DNA of 64,000 bases from positions 1-64,000 of the forward strand of contig NZ_RQYN01000002.1 in assembly GCF_003860135.1 (NCBI RefSeq), in the 5' to 3' direction. Below the pieces are notes generated by a model. That model was not told where the DNA came from. It saw only the letters and a program-made list of their open reading frames with translations, and did no database searches. How positions within the stretch are numbered: position 1 is the stretch's first letter; every line of letters begins with the position of its first letter. Below, one piece after another: positions 44,331 through 53,777 of the stretch. This stretch comes from Tannerella forsythia. Lineage in GTDB: Bacteria; Bacteroidota; Bacteroidia; Bacteroidales; Tannerellaceae. The translations under genes and the position numbers were made by a program.

Positions 44331-45839
44331 TTATTCCGAGAAATTGATGGCGTAGAGCTGTGTTCTTCCATTCGGATAGAACCCTCTAATAAACAACCCT
44401 TGATCTTCAGACGAACCTTTTTGTATCTTCTCTACAATCTGGAACAAATCTTCGGGCGTCGAAATCTTCTGGTCGTTCACAACCATGATGATAAATCCTT
44501 TCCGGATACCGGCTTCCTGTACTTTCCCTTTACCGATGCCGTTCACTTCGATTCCGTAGCTTACGCCGTATTCTTTCTTCTGTGCATCGCTCAGTTCGCG
44601 GAAAGCGGCTCCCAGCATTTCGGCTACATCGCCGTTTTTCTTTACGACATCGGTACCGCCCTGCGGGTTACGCAGCTCAACCGTAAAATTCTTGATTGCT
44701 CCGTAACGGTTTACTTCAAGTTTCACTTTATCGCCCGGACGATATTTGCTGATCTGTTCCTGCAAAGCATTATTCGAACGGATGCGCACCCCATTGACCG
44801 AAGTAATTACGTCACCGACTTCGACACCGGCCTCCTTAGCCGAGCTGCGCTGAGCAAACTCTGCCACGTAAGCGCCCTCCAGCTCCTTCACCTTCTTGTC
44901 GCTCTGACTTGCTGCTTGAGCATTTTGTATAACAACGCCCAGGATGGCACGCTGCACCGTACCGTATTGCTTCAGGTCGGCCACGACCTTACCGGCGATG
45001 CTGATGGGCACAGCAAAAGAATATCCCGCGAAGTTACCGGTCTCCGAATAAATGGCTGTATTGATCCCGATTAATTCTCCTTTCGTATTCACCAATGCGC
45101 CCCCACTATTTCCGGCATTGACAGCCGCATCGGTCTGAATGAATGATTCGATTTTGTTCAGGTTGGTATTCCCCGACATGATACCGCGTCCTTTAGCACT
45201 GACGATACCAGCTGTTACGGTCGAAGTCAGGTTAAACGGGTTGCCTACGGCCAGTACCCATTCGCCGACTTTGAGTTGTTCGGAATCACCAAACGACAGG
45301 GTTTTTAAATCTTTCGCCTCGATTTTGATCAGTGCGATATCGGTGTTCGGGTCTGTGCCGATTACCTTGGCAGAGAATTTACGGTTATCGTTCAAGGTTA
45401 CTTCCAGCTCGTCCGCATTTTCGATCACGTGATTATTTGTCACGATATATCCGTCGGTCGAGATAATGACGCCCGATCCTGAACCCGAGCGGGGACGCGG
45501 TGTGCGTTCCTGAAAACCGCGTCCATTCCCGAAAAAGAATTCGAAAGGATCGAAGTATTCGCCACGGCCTGATGATCGCTCTTTGACGGTCGATCGGATA
45601 TGCACTACTGCATGAACGGCCATGTCGGCGGCATAGGTGAAGTCCGTATTTTCTGCCGCACTGGCATGATAGCCTGTTAATCGAAGCGGTTGTTTGAATG
45701 TGCCTTCACCGTCATCGACCAAGGCTGCCCGTACCGTCGCATTATACTTTACCATATAAGTCACTGCGCCAATGGCTGTAACAAAACTTACTACAGCCAC
45801 AAAAACAACTACCAATCCTTTTTTCCACATTGTTTTCAT
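44331..45839 (-). CDS. degQ: Do/DegQ-type periplasmic serine protease
   Basis: A 502-residue HtrA-family protease-chaperone that degrades or refolds misfolded envelope proteins. An N-terminal membrane or signal segment (about 7-30) is followed by a chymotrypsin-like domain with the triad His137 (TNNHVIEN), Asp167 (NTDIALIK) and Ser245 (NAGNSGGALVN). Two PDZ domains follow (about 295-385, YVAEFAQRSSAKEAGVEVGDVI, and about 405-500). The signal is MKTMWKKGLVVVFVAVVSF without a clear cleavage site, so it might stay anchored. It is transcribed towards rpoD but ends at the hairpin at 44228-44289. Other members of the family are DegP and DegS; symbol choice is approximate. Confidence 0.92.
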   Translation of the reverse strand: MKTMWKKGLVVVFVAVVSFVTAIGAVTYMVKYNATVRAALVDDGEGTFKQPLRLTGYHASAAENTDFTYAADMAVHAVVHIRSTVKERSSGRGEYFDPFEFFFGNGRGFQERTPRPRSGSGSGVIISTDGYIVTNNHVIENADELEVTLNDNRKFSAKVIGTDPNTDIALIKIEAKDLKTLSFGDSEQLKVGEWVLAVGNPFNLTSTVTAGIVSAKGRGIMSGNTNLNKIESFIQTDAAVNAGNSGGALVNTKGELIGINTAIYSETGNFAGYSFAVPISIAGKVVADLKQYGTVQRAILGVVIQNAQAASQSDKKVKELEGAYVAEFAQRSSAKEAGVEVGDVITSVNGVRIRSNNALQEQISKYRPGDKVKLEVNRYGAIKNFTVELRNPQGGTDVVKKNGDVAEMLGAAFRELSDAQKKEYGVSYGIEVNGIGKGKVQEAGIRKGFIIMVVNDQKISTPEDLFQIVEKIQKGSSEDQGLFIRGFYPNGRTQLYAINFSE

Positions 45840-46036
45840 ACCTTCTGATATTTTAGTTGAACATTTAAATTTAACACTTTTCTACAACAAAGAAAACTCA
45901 AAAATGATGCAATTATTCCTTTTGAGGGTGATTTTTTAACACTTTTAACGGCTACATTCGGCACTTAACCGCGTTTAACGATAAAAAGAGGGCTTTCGCT
46001 TCATTTTAACACTTCTCATCGGTCATTTTGGCAGGC
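45840..46036. promoter_or_regulatory. degQ upstream region with three TTAACACTT copies
   Basis: TTAACACTT occurs at 45871-45879, 45936-45944 and 46006-46014, spaced 65 and 70 bases, all in the same orientation. They could be regulator-binding sites for the stress protease gene, but this AT-rich word could also recur by chance. No strong TAnnTTTG box is seen. Confidence 0.3.
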
Positions 46037-46080
46037 AGAAAAACAAAAAGACTACGCCCTTTCAACAAACGGCGTAGTCT
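46037..46080 (-). terminator. terminator of the DUF3857 operon
   Basis: On the minus strand AGACTACGCC (46080-46071) pairs with GGCGTAGTCT (46058-46049), followed by TTTTGTTTTT. It begins 25 bases after the stop of the gene at 46106. Confidence 0.92.
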
Positions 46081-46105
46081 CTTGAAATACAAAATCTCCG
46101 ATGCC

Positions 46106-47740
46106 TTATTTTTTCTTCAGCATCAACATGCGGAACGCATCATTTTTCCAAAGCAGCACCAATGCGCGGAAAGCAGAATATTCGTCCGGTTCGATAATCG
46201 TTTTTTGAAGTTCAATTTCACGGCGAATGATCAACCGGTTATCTTCGCGATCCATCGTTAAACTGACTTTTCCGACCGGATTACTCATTTCTTTCCGAAA
46301 AGGGCGTGTTTCTACCTCCCAACCGTCGACGGTCAGTGTATAGCTGCATGACTCTTTGATGCGGTTAGGCAGTTCCATCGGTTGAGTACGTGTACTATTC
46401 AGTCGTAGCCGCCATGTGTCGATTCCTTTATCGGTAGTCGGTAATATATATAAGGTATAACCGTTGGTCGGTCGAATCGGTTTCTTTCGGCTGAAATCGG
46501 CTTGGTCCGTTACTTCTTCACTGTTTTTCAGGCTGCCGCTCACATTAGCCAGCGTATCATTCAGTGCAATGTTGACTTGATAGTCTAAGGTCATCTGTTT
46601 TTCGTCCAGCTGAATCACTCCTACCCCGTTTTCTCCGGTTTGCCAAAATTGGTCGCGTGTGGCACGCAGAGCCGGATCAGACGCGTCTTTACGCGAGGGA
46701 GAAAGATAGCGATCACCGGATTTCACTCGAATATCGGAAATCGCATGGACTGCGATCGGCGTGGCAAAAGACGGGAAACTCATCATAATCTGGGCATCGA
46801 GGCCAGCGGCCAGTAGCATGGAGGCCAGCAAAGTCGCTTTTTCTGACGGTGAACCGTAGGCCGATTGCAAGACCTCCCGAGGCGGACGAATCTTGGCAGA
46901 CAGGAGGATCGGCAGTCGGACGGTAGCGATCTCATCGACCACGTAACGCAGGATCTCCGAGCGCTTCTCATCGGTCGTCTGCCTGTCTGCCAGCAAGATA
47001 GAAACAAGCGAAGCACATGCTTCCGGATCGACTTTCATTGCCGAGAGCCATGCTACGCCGTTTTCTCCCTCCGCATTCGAAGCGAAAAGCATGGGCGATG
47101 CCTTTCCGGCCGTATATGACTCCATCGGAAAAGCCGGAATATGTTGGAAATGCCATGCGTACGTCGTCATGCCGCTATGCTGACGAACAGTCGGCTCCCC
47201 TTTTAAGGCATTCAGGCCATAGGTAAGTTTCTCTTCCTCCGGCAGCGTAATCTCTACCTGATAATCCTTCACGGGCGAGTGCTCCTGTAGTTGTTCGGCC
47301 ACATCGAGAAAGGGATAGAATCCGACGTGGGTGGTGAGCGTATAATCGAGATAGATCGTGGCACCGACTTCCAGTCCCGTATGGGTAACGACCATCTCCT
47401 TCAGATGATTATATGCGGGAGCATCGGCCGCGAAAGACGGCAGCACTTCGTTAAAGGCATTGTCGGGGGTACGGATTACCGTTCCGTCGGCTTGCTTCGT
47501 GTAAGATTCATTGATTTTCAAGGCCTGGAACTCCGGATTATAGACAATAAATGTTTCACCGTATAAATTATTGAATGCGAAATGCGTGTTCAGTTTCAAT
47601 TCTTTCCGGTATCGGAAAGTCATACTTCCGTCTCTGTTCCATGTATATTGTTTAACGATTTTATCGAAAACCGCTTCCGGCTGCGCCATGGCCGTAACAA
47701 CAGCAAGCAAGCCGATGATCAGTAGATTGTATTTTTTCAT
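46106..47740 (-). CDS. DUF3857 protein with inactive transglutaminase-like domain
   Basis: A 544-residue secreted protein (signal ends in VTAMAQ) with a DUF3857 N-terminal domain (about 25-240; TFIVYNPEFQALKINESYTKQ, GATIYLDYTL) and a transglutaminase-like middle domain (about 250-400). In the place where the family has its nucleophile (a C-G-V-C-K-D type motif, present in the neighbour at 47759) this protein reads SAYGSPSEKATLLASMLLAA: the fold is kept but the catalytic Cys is lost. The C-terminal part is beta-rich. It follows its active-looking paralogue by 18 bases in one operon with a good terminator. A non-enzymatic partner of the paralogue is a fair guess. Confidence 0.85.
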   Translation of the reverse strand: MKKYNLLIIGLLAVVTAMAQPEAVFDKIVKQYTWNRDGSMTFRYRKELKLNTHFAFNNLYGETFIVYNPEFQALKINESYTKQADGTVIRTPDNAFNEVLPSFAADAPAYNHLKEMVVTHTGLEVGATIYLDYTLTTHVGFYPFLDVAEQLQEHSPVKDYQVEITLPEEEKLTYGLNALKGEPTVRQHSGMTTYAWHFQHIPAFPMESYTAGKASPMLFASNAEGENGVAWLSAMKVDPEACASLVSILLADRQTTDEKRSEILRYVVDEIATVRLPILLSAKIRPPREVLQSAYGSPSEKATLLASMLLAAGLDAQIMMSFPSFATPIAVHAISDIRVKSGDRYLSPSRKDASDPALRATRDQFWQTGENGVGVIQLDEKQMTLDYQVNIALNDTLANVSGSLKNSEEVTDQADFSRKKPIRPTNGYTLYILPTTDKGIDTWRLRLNSTRTQPMELPNRIKESCSYTLTVDGWEVETRPFRKEMSNPVGKVSLTMDREDNRLIIRREIELQKTIIEPDEYSAFRALVLLWKNDAFRMLMLKKK

Positions 47741-47758
47741 CTTGTGTTGTATTTACGT

Positions 47759-49708
47759 TTATTTCTTTTCAAAAATCAACCATTCGTCGGCTAAGTCTTT
47801 ATGCGCTTTGACGGCTGTGCGGAAACCCTTCCAGTCTGCCGCGTCATATACGCGCTTGCGCAATGTCAGCTGATGATTGATGTTCACCTTATTGTTTTGC
47901 TGACTCAACGAACCGTTGAAGTCGGCAACCTCGCTTGCCAGCTTCTGCTCTTTTGCTTCGCCGCGCAGGGTATATCCTGCCGGAATGGTCATCGTTTCTT
48001 TCAGTTCTACCAGACGCGAGCAGGCGTCTTTGAACGCATAACGGCGTTCCTCCCGGTCCGTATCGATGCGCAGGTACGTACGCGTACCCTGATACAGTCG
48101 TCCGCAGATGGGGCGTAGCATGAGCACCCCGTCGCCCGTAAGCGCGTAATCGGGGATTTCGAATTTCATCGTGATACGTATCGGTCCGGCCATATAGTCT
48201 TTCGGATTGGTGCCGTAATCTACGCTCACCATACGAGCTTGCGGCGACACTTGCAGCAGTTCGTTCTCCATCGCTTGTCGCCAGTTGGTCATAAAACCTC
48301 GCGTGAAAGGACGGCGCACGCTACCGTCGGATTGTCCTTCGGCAGTCACCGTAAATTCGCCGCGCAACGTTCCATGGGCATCGAGCGAAGTACGCGCCGA
48401 AAGCTTGAAGTAATGATTTTCGGGAGGCGATACCGGCGTTTCCAGCAAGCCCGATCCTTCAGGAATGCCGGGCAGGTAATGCTGCTGTTGTTCGGCGCTT
48501 GACCAGAGCTCGCGCAGGAAAGGCACCCACGTCGGGTCGAGAGGGATGTATTGTCCGCTGGACAGCTTCACGACTGTCACGCAATGATTGAAGTGGTCGG
48601 CCGGAATCGCTTCGATGCGTGAACCGGCCATCGTCATAGCCGGATAAGCCTCGAAGCCGGCCATCCGCAACATCGAAATCAGCAGGGCCGCCTTGTCTTT
48701 GCAGACCCCGCAGCGGTCGGTAAAGTTCATTTTCGTCGTATGCAGCGTATAGCCTTCGCCTTTCCCCATCGAGATGCCGGAATAGCGTATGTTGTCGGCC
48801 ACCCAGTGAGTCAACGCAGCGATTTTTTCCATCTCGGTCTTTTTTCCGCGTAACAATTCGTCGACCTTCTTTTGAGCTTCGGGGTCGGGGGCAAAACTGT
48901 TGTAATCTTCGTTCACCTTGTTAAACCAAAGCGATTTGTCTTTCCATTCGGGGGTAGAAGACATCATCAGTTTGGGCGCCACATCGAAGAGATCGACCAT
49001 GTTCGGTTCTTTTACAAAAGGGTGTGCGTCGGCGACGGAGAAACTCAATACTTTACGATCGCCGGAGAGCCGCACTGACGAGCGGCATTCGCCCTGATAA
49101 AACTCATATTGTACTTCCTTCGTACGAGGCATGTCTACGGTGTAGATTTTCGAAACGGTCGGGACCGTCACCCAGAACGGTACGATATCGTAGAACTGTC
49201 CGCGCATAGGCGGAACGAAGCGCTCCTCGTCGTCGGTTGCAAGCAGGGCATAGGTAAAACCTTTCTTGCTGATTTCGTAGTCGATGATATCGCCGGCGTC
49301 GAGCGCGCCGACTTCGAGCATAATCTGCCGTGCCCCCCAGTAGATGGCACGCGCCGGCGCCGCATAGTCACAAGCCTGACTCACATCGATGGAACGTTGC
49401 GACCCATCGGCCTTATAAACCGTTGCACGGCTGAACTCGGCAAAGGCCGTCAACGGATCGTAATCGTATTTGATCACCCGGTATTTCAGCGCTCCCGCTT
49501 TGTTTTTTACTTGCACGACCTGACGAATCGTGAAACTCCCCGACCCGTTGTCGGCTACGACAACTCCGATGCTGTCGAGCAATGCGACGGCCTCGTGTTT
49601 TTTCCAATCGGCTTGTCTGGCAGCCAGCTCTTGGAGAGGGAGCCAGCTTTGCGCCATGACCGGCAAGCAACATCCGGCCATCAGCGCGATAATCATTTTT
49701 CTCATCAT
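47759..49708 (-). CDS. DUF3857/transglutaminase-like protein
   Basis: A 649-residue secreted protein (signal ends in VMAQ) with a DUF3857 domain (about 35-240) and a transglutaminase-like domain (about 270-400) that keeps the Cys (DRCGVCKDKAALLISMLRM), His (PADHFNHCVTVV) and Asp (YIPLDPTW) of the catalytic triad. A beta-rich DUF2569/DUF3858-like C-terminal region follows. Proteins of this architecture are widespread in Bacteroidetes; substrate and reaction (cross-linking, hydrolysis or none) are not known. It is the first gene of the operon with the inactive paralogue at 46106, 18 bases apart. The upstream 215-base gap contains the terminator of the isomerase-like gene. Confidence 0.87.
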   Translation of the reverse strand: MMRKMIIALMAGCCLPVMAQSWLPLQELAARQADWKKHEAVALLDSIGVVVADNGSGSFTIRQVVQVKNKAGALKYRVIKYDYDPLTAFAEFSRATVYKADGSQRSIDVSQACDYAAPARAIYWGARQIMLEVGALDAGDIIDYEISKKGFTYALLATDDEERFVPPMRGQFYDIVPFWVTVPTVSKIYTVDMPRTKEVQYEFYQGECRSSVRLSGDRKVLSFSVADAHPFVKEPNMVDLFDVAPKLMMSSTPEWKDKSLWFNKVNEDYNSFAPDPEAQKKVDELLRGKKTEMEKIAALTHWVADNIRYSGISMGKGEGYTLHTTKMNFTDRCGVCKDKAALLISMLRMAGFEAYPAMTMAGSRIEAIPADHFNHCVTVVKLSSGQYIPLDPTWVPFLRELWSSAEQQQHYLPGIPEGSGLLETPVSPPENHYFKLSARTSLDAHGTLRGEFTVTAEGQSDGSVRRPFTRGFMTNWRQAMENELLQVSPQARMVSVDYGTNPKDYMAGPIRITMKFEIPDYALTGDGVLMLRPICGRLYQGTRTYLRIDTDREERRYAFKDACSRLVELKETMTIPAGYTLRGEAKEQKLASEVADFNGSLSQQNNKVNINHQLTLRKRVYDAADWKGFRTAVKAHKDLADEWLIFEKK

Positions 49709-49786
49709 CCTCTTCTTATTTTTGTATCGATCCTAAAATTGCATTACAACAGCCTACACGACGAGTCAATGGAGACAAAAAGATAG

Positions 49787-49834
49787 GTAGGGGATGTGCC
49801 TCAAACGCTCGTTTGTTTTTGACACATCCCCTAC
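49787..49834 (-). terminator. dispersed palindrome acting as terminator
   Basis: GTAGGGGATGTG (49787-49798) and CACATCCCCTAC (49823-49834) form a perfect 12-bp stem with a 24-base loop, 90 bases after the stop of the isomerase-like gene on the minus strand. The core GGATGTG...CACATCC is a variant of the GGTGTG palindrome family. CTATCTTTTTG follows on the minus strand. Confidence 0.75.
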
Positions 49835-49923
49835 TCTGTTTATCGGAAAAGCAATATCGGAACACAATGACCGAATTTCAATGCTCCCATAACCGCAAGG
49901 CTGAAAACGGAACTCGTTTTTAC

Positions 49924-50814
49924 TTACTTCACAAAGTCGGCAGCCGCAAGGTAGTCGTAGCTTTTCTTGACATCTTCTTCGGGCATGCCGTCATATCGTT
50001 CGATTTCGGCATACCAATCTTTAATGACGCCCGCGGCATAAGCCTGATCGAACACGGCTTTATAATCTACCACATTTTGTGTACCAATCGCTGTTTCGTC
50101 TTTGATATGCAGCAATTGGATGCGTTTCGGATATTTCTTCATGTAGTCCACCGGATCGTATCCGCCTTTTTTCACCCAATACACGTCGAGCTCGAAGCAG
50201 ACATGGTCGGCGCTGGTATGCTCCATAAGCAGGTCGTATACGGGCGTTTCATCGATCTTGCCTTTGAATTCGAAATCATGGTTGTGATAACCGAAGCGGA
50301 TACTCGAAGCAGCCGTTTTGAGTCCGATCTCACTGAAATAGTCGGCGTAGCGTTTGATATTGTCGAGGGTCGCCTGTTCGCCTTTCAGCGGAGCCCACGG
50401 CATGATCATGTATTTGAATCCGGCTGCGTTGTGCGTGTCGACAGCTTTACTCCACCAAGCCATATCGGCTTCGTAGTCGCCGCTCAATTCGCGTCCGAGA
50501 TGTGCGCTTGTCGCTTTCATTCCCAAATCGTCGACCATTTTCTTAAACTCGGCCGGCTCCAATCCGTAGATTTTGCCGTCGTTATACCCTGCTGTTTCCA
50601 AGTTGTTGTAGCCCATCTTGGCGACGGTTTCAAGTGTTTTCTGAATTCCGGCATCTTTTACCATATCACGCAACGAATAGAGTTGCAGACCGATATACTT
50701 GGAAGATCCGGCAGCAGCGCCACCGCTGCAAGAAGTTAAAAGTTTCGGCATTACCATGCCGCCTGCGAGCAATAAGGAAGCTCGTTTGATAAAATCACGT
50801 CTGTTTTGCATCAC
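49924..50814 (-). CDS. sugar phosphate isomerase/epimerase-like lipoprotein
   Basis: A 296-residue protein of the xylose-isomerase-like TIM-barrel family. The N-terminus has a twin-arginine pattern (NRRDFIKRAS) followed by a hydrophobic stretch and LTSC (Cys29), so it is probably exported folded by Tat and may be lipid-anchored. The barrel begins at YIGLQLYSLRDMVKD; acidic and His residues that would bind a metal are in FGYHNHDFEF and VCFELDVYWVKKGG. Exported members of this family in Bacteroidetes lie in sugar-catabolic loci; here no sugar genes are adjacent, so the substrate is unknown. It follows the coiled-coil gene by 95 bases and has its own -7 box. Confidence 0.87.
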   Translation of the reverse strand: MMQNRRDFIKRASLLLAGGMVMPKLLTSCSGGAAAGSSKYIGLQLYSLRDMVKDAGIQKTLETVAKMGYNNLETAGYNDGKIYGLEPAEFKKMVDDLGMKATSAHLGRELSGDYEADMAWWSKAVDTHNAAGFKYMIMPWAPLKGEQATLDNIKRYADYFSEIGLKTAASSIRFGYHNHDFEFKGKIDETPVYDLLMEHTSADHVCFELDVYWVKKGGYDPVDYMKKYPKRIQLLHIKDETAIGTQNVVDYKAVFDQAYAAGVIKDWYAEIERYDGMPEEDVKKSYDYLAAADFVK

Positions 50815-50848
50815 GAATTAAAATTTAAAGTTTGATGAATATTCTTTG

Positions 50849-50856
50849 CAAAAGTA
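50849..50856 (-). promoter_or_regulatory. promoter -7 box of the isomerase-like gene
   Basis: TACTTTTG on the minus strand (50856-50849), 34 bases before the ATG at 50814. Confidence 0.55.
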
Positions 50857-50909
50857 ACAGATAATTCTGATATGACGTAAAAAAATGTGCAAAAAAAGCC
50901 GTTTGTCGT

Positions 50910-51806
50910 TTAATTTTGCAACGTAAACGATTTGCGACCGATCAGATTGCCATCGGCAAAGATATCGACACGATAAGTTCCGGGCGAGAGGTATTCGGCT
51001 ACATCCCAATACATCGTTACGGGTAACTCCTCGCCTTCATATTCGATCGTCTTCATCATGGAGTAGGAAATATGCTTGTTCTCGAAGGCAAATACGCCGG
51101 AGTTGGGTTTAGTCAGGATATCATCGTCCGGACGCATGATACGTACATAGATATTCTTCTCTCCCACCGGAGCCGTGATGTTTTTAGCCAGATGGAACGT
51201 AAGTACGAGTTGCGCGATTTTGTCGATCTTTTTGGCGTCCTTGCCGCGCGAAGTTACGGGGCGTATGTGTATGGCGGTGGCGTCCATGCGGCTGGCCAGC
51301 GTTACGCGTTCGGTAAGTTTTTCTTTTTCACGCGTTAGTTGGGCGGCCGCCGATGTGGCCTGGCGGTATTGCTGCGTCACCCGTTCGTTTTCGTTGCGCA
51401 GGCGTCCGTTTTCGGCATTCAGCGAATCGATTTGTATGACATAATTCCGCATGATTTTCCGGAGCGTCTCCAATTCTTTTTTCAACTCCGTGATGCGTCG
51501 CGTATTCGTCGCCTTGACCGTGCGAAGCTCCTCCATCAGTCGTTGCACCTTCATCTGTTCGGTGGTCAGCAGCGCTACGAGCGAATCGTTGCCTACGCTG
51601 AATTTATATCCTTCGTATTGAAGGGAGAGTTCGGCATATTCATCGGAAAGTTCTTCTTTTTCGAGCGCGAACATTTCGGCCATGTCTGCCATCTGCTGCC
51701 GCTGGTGATAAATGACATAGCCCACGGCGACGAGTGCCAGCAGCACGATGACGATGGCCATGATCAAAAATGTTTTTTTCTTGATTTCTTTTTCTTCCGA
51801 ATTCAT
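50910..51806 (-). CDS. coiled-coil membrane-anchored protein of unknown function
   Basis: I do not recognise a named family. The 298-residue protein has a short charged N-terminus, one transmembrane helix (about 12-33, TFLIMAIVIVLLALVAVGYV), then a long coiled coil (about 35-175) rich in Glu, Leu, Arg and Gln. The C-terminal domain (about 190-298) looks globular and beta-rich, with KIAQLVLTFHLAKNI, NIYVRIMRPDDDIL and YRVDIFADGNLIGRKSF. It would reach into the periplasm. It is divergent from guaA across a 107-base gap with back-to-back promoters. Similar proteins next to guaA occur in other Bacteroidales as far as I recall. Confidence 0.8.
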   Translation of the reverse strand: MNSEEKEIKKKTFLIMAIVIVLLALVAVGYVIYHQRQQMADMAEMFALEKEELSDEYAELSLQYEGYKFSVGNDSLVALLTTEQMKVQRLMEELRTVKATNTRRITELKKELETLRKIMRNYVIQIDSLNAENGRLRNENERVTQQYRQATSAAAQLTREKEKLTERVTLASRMDATAIHIRPVTSRGKDAKKIDKIAQLVLTFHLAKNITAPVGEKNIYVRIMRPDDDILTKPNSGVFAFENKHISYSMMKTIEYEGEELPVTMYWDVAEYLSPGTYRVDIFADGNLIGRKSFTLQN

Positions 51807-51829
51807 ACGTAAACAATCTATTCGGGGGA

Positions 51830-51837
51830 CAAAGATA
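51830..51837 (-). promoter_or_regulatory. promoter -7 box of the coiled-coil gene
   Basis: TATCTTTG on the minus strand, 23 bases before the ATG at 51806. It is divergent from the guaA promoter 42 bases away. Confidence 0.65.
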
Positions 51838-51858
51838 AGAAAGTTCGGCTATTAACCA

Positions 51859-51887
51859 TTGGTCAATGACAATTTTTCTTACCTTTG
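51859..51887 (+). promoter_or_regulatory. guaA promoter
   Basis: TACCTTTG at 51880-51887 fits TAnnTTTG; TTGG at 51859-51862 is 17 bases upstream, near the expected -33 position. The ATG is 26 bases downstream. Confidence 0.65.
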
Positions 51888-51913
51888 CGACCTAAAATCA
51901 GCTTTAGACGATT

Positions 51914-53434
51914 ATGTACGAAAAAATTATCATTCTGGATTTCGGTTCGCAGACGACGCAGCTTATCGGTCGTCGCATCAGAGAGCTTAACACGTATTGC
52001 GAAATCGTGCCTTATCATAAATTTCCGTCCGATGCTTCGGGCGTCAAAGGGGTGATTCTCTCCGGAAGCCCCTATTCGGTGAATAGTCCCGAGGCTTTCA
52101 AGGCCGACCTGAGCGCCATCCGTGGACAGTATCCTGTGCTGGGTATCTGTTACGGAGCGCAGTTTCTCTCGGCCACAAGCGGAGGGAGTGTCGAATCGGC
52201 CGACTCGCGCGAGTACGGTCGGGCGCATCTCTCGTCGCTCGACACGAACGACCCGCTGCTTCACGGAATCGCTACGGGAACACAAGTCTGGATGTCGCAC
52301 GGCGATACGATTACCCGCCTGCCGGAAACGTTTCGGGTAATTGCCAGTACGGACGATGTGGAAGCTGCCGCTTTTCACATCGAGGGCGAACAGACGTGGG
52401 GCGTACAGTTCCATCCGGAAGTATTTCATTCGACCGACGGCACGAAACTGCTGGATAATTTTCTGAACATCTGCGGATGCAAAAAGAACTGGACGCCGGC
52501 TTCGTTCATCGAATCGACCGTACAGGAGTTGAAAGACATGCTCGGCAACGATCAAGTAATTCTGGCGCTTTCGGGCGGCGTCGACTCGTCCGTAACGGCC
52601 GTGCTGCTTCACAAAGCCATCGGCAGAAACCTGACGTGCATTTTCGTCGATCACGGGCTGCTTCGCAAAAACGAGTTCGAGACCGTATTGAAGGATTACG
52701 AACACTTGGGACTGAATGTGATCGGGGTCGATGCAAAAGAAAAGTTTTACAAGGAGCTTGCCGGTGTAAGCGATCCGGAAACGAAACGGAAGATTATCGG
52801 TAAGAACTTCATCGAGGTGTTCGATGAAGAAGCGCATAAACTCGAAGACATTCAATGGCTCGGCCAGGGAACGATTTATCCCGACGTAATCGAATCGCTC
52901 TCCATCACCGGAACGGTCATCAAGAGCCATCACAATGTGGGAGGGCTGCCCGAAAAGATGCGACTGAAACTCGTCGAGCCTCTGCGCCTGCTCTTTAAAG
53001 ACGAGGTGCGCAGCGTCGGCGCCGAATTAGGGATGATGCCGCACCTGCTTAAACGCCATCCGTTCCCCGGCCCCGGCTTGGGCATACGCATCCTTGGAGA
53101 CGTCACTCCGGAAAAAGTACACATCTTGCAAGAAGCCGACCACGTGTATATCTCCCTGCTGCGCGAATGGGGACTGTATGATAAGGTATGGCAGGCCGGC
53201 GCTATTCTGCTGCCGATACGGTCGGTAGGCGTAATGGGCGACGAACGCACCTACGAAAACACGATCGCTCTGCGCGCGGTAACCTCGACCGACGCCATGA
53301 CGGCCGACTGGGCACAACTGCCCTACGAGTTTCTGGCCAAGGTGTCGAACGAAATCATCAACAAGGTAAAAGGCGTGAATCGAGTCGTTTATGACATCAG
53401 TTCGAAACCGCCCGCAACGATTGAGTGGGAGTAA
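51914..53434 (+). CDS. guaA: GMP synthase (glutamine-hydrolysing)
   Basis: Converts XMP to GMP using glutamine and ATP, the last step of guanine nucleotide synthesis. The 506-residue protein has a class I amidotransferase domain with Cys79 (LGICYGAQ) and the His-Glu pair in [12 protein letters not shown] (about 163-175), then an ATP-pyrophosphatase domain with the loop [15 protein letters not shown] (about 217-231). The C-terminal dimerisation domain carries [15 protein letters not shown] and ends in the conserved [14 protein letters not shown]. The stop codon TAA (53432-53434) lies in the first unit of a 21-bp repeat that extends to 53661. Confidence 0.97.
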   Translation: MYEKIIILDFGSQTTQLIGRRIRELNTYCEIVPYHKFPSDASGVKGVILSGSPYSVNSPEAFKADLSAIRGQYPVLGICYGAQFLSATSGGSVESADSREYGRAHLSSLDTNDPLLHGIATGTQVWMSHGDTITRLPETFRVIASTDDVEAAAFHIEGEQTWGVQFHPEVFHSTDGTKLLDNFLNICGCKKNWTPASFIESTVQELKDMLGNDQVILALSGGVDSSVTAVLLHKAIGRNLTCIFVDHGLLRKNEFETVLKDYEHLGLNVIGVDAKEKFYKELAGVSDPETKRKIIGKNFIEVFDEEAHKLEDIQWLGQGTIYPDVIESLSITGTVIKSHHNVGGLPEKMRLKLVEPLRLLFKDEVRSVGAELGMMPHLLKRHPFPGPGLGIRILGDVTPEKVHILQEADHVYISLLREWGLYDKVWQAGAILLPIRSVGVMGDERTYENTIALRAVTSTDAMTADWAQLPYEFLAKVSNEIINKVKGVNRVVYDISSKPPATIEWE

Positions 53435-53661
53435 AAATTCCGATATCCGAGCAAAAAGGTCCGATGCCGAACTAAAAAGGTTCAATGTCGAAGCAAAAAG
53501 GTTCGATGTTGAACCAAAAAGGTTCGATGTCGAAGCAAAAAGGTCCGATATCCGAGCAAAAAGGTCCGATGCCGAAGCAAAAAGGTTCGATGTCGAAGCA
53601 AAAAGGTCCGATGTCGAAGCAAAAAGGTCCGATGCCGAACTAAAAAAATCGGATATTCAAA
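53433..53661. repeat. 21-bp tandem repeat after guaA
   Basis: About eleven units of the type AAAAAGGTCCGATGCCGAAG start at 53433, 53453, 53474 and then every 21 bases to 53642. The first unit is one base shorter and begins within the guaA stop codon. The period is a multiple of three, so one plus frame stays open and reads KRSDAEA-like heptads (53391-53708), and the minus strand reads a similar repeat; I take these as by-products. Confidence 0.93.
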
Positions 53662-53745
53662 ACCAAAGAACAGGTCATTATGAAGCCTGCATACTGCGCG
53701 CGGAGTAAACTTTTCATTTTTCGCAGGCGGTTTGCGAATCTTTGC

Positions 53746-53753
53746 TAATTTTG
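53746..53753 (+). promoter_or_regulatory. promoter -7 box of the YitT-family gene
   Basis: TAATTTTG fits TAnnTTTG and lies 24 bases before the ATG at 53778. Confidence 0.6.
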
Positions 53754-53777
53754 CAGCCATTTAAGAAAAACATCAAC

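Noticed and set aside
51863-52933. 356-codon minus frame opposite guaA
   Set aside because: It overlaps the guaA promoter and the conserved amidotransferase domain, and it has no motif of its own.
53391-53708. 105-codon plus frame through the 21-bp repeat
   Set aside because: It stays open only because the unit length is a multiple of three; it begins inside guaA and lacks a promoter or start context. Kept only as a finding about the repeat.
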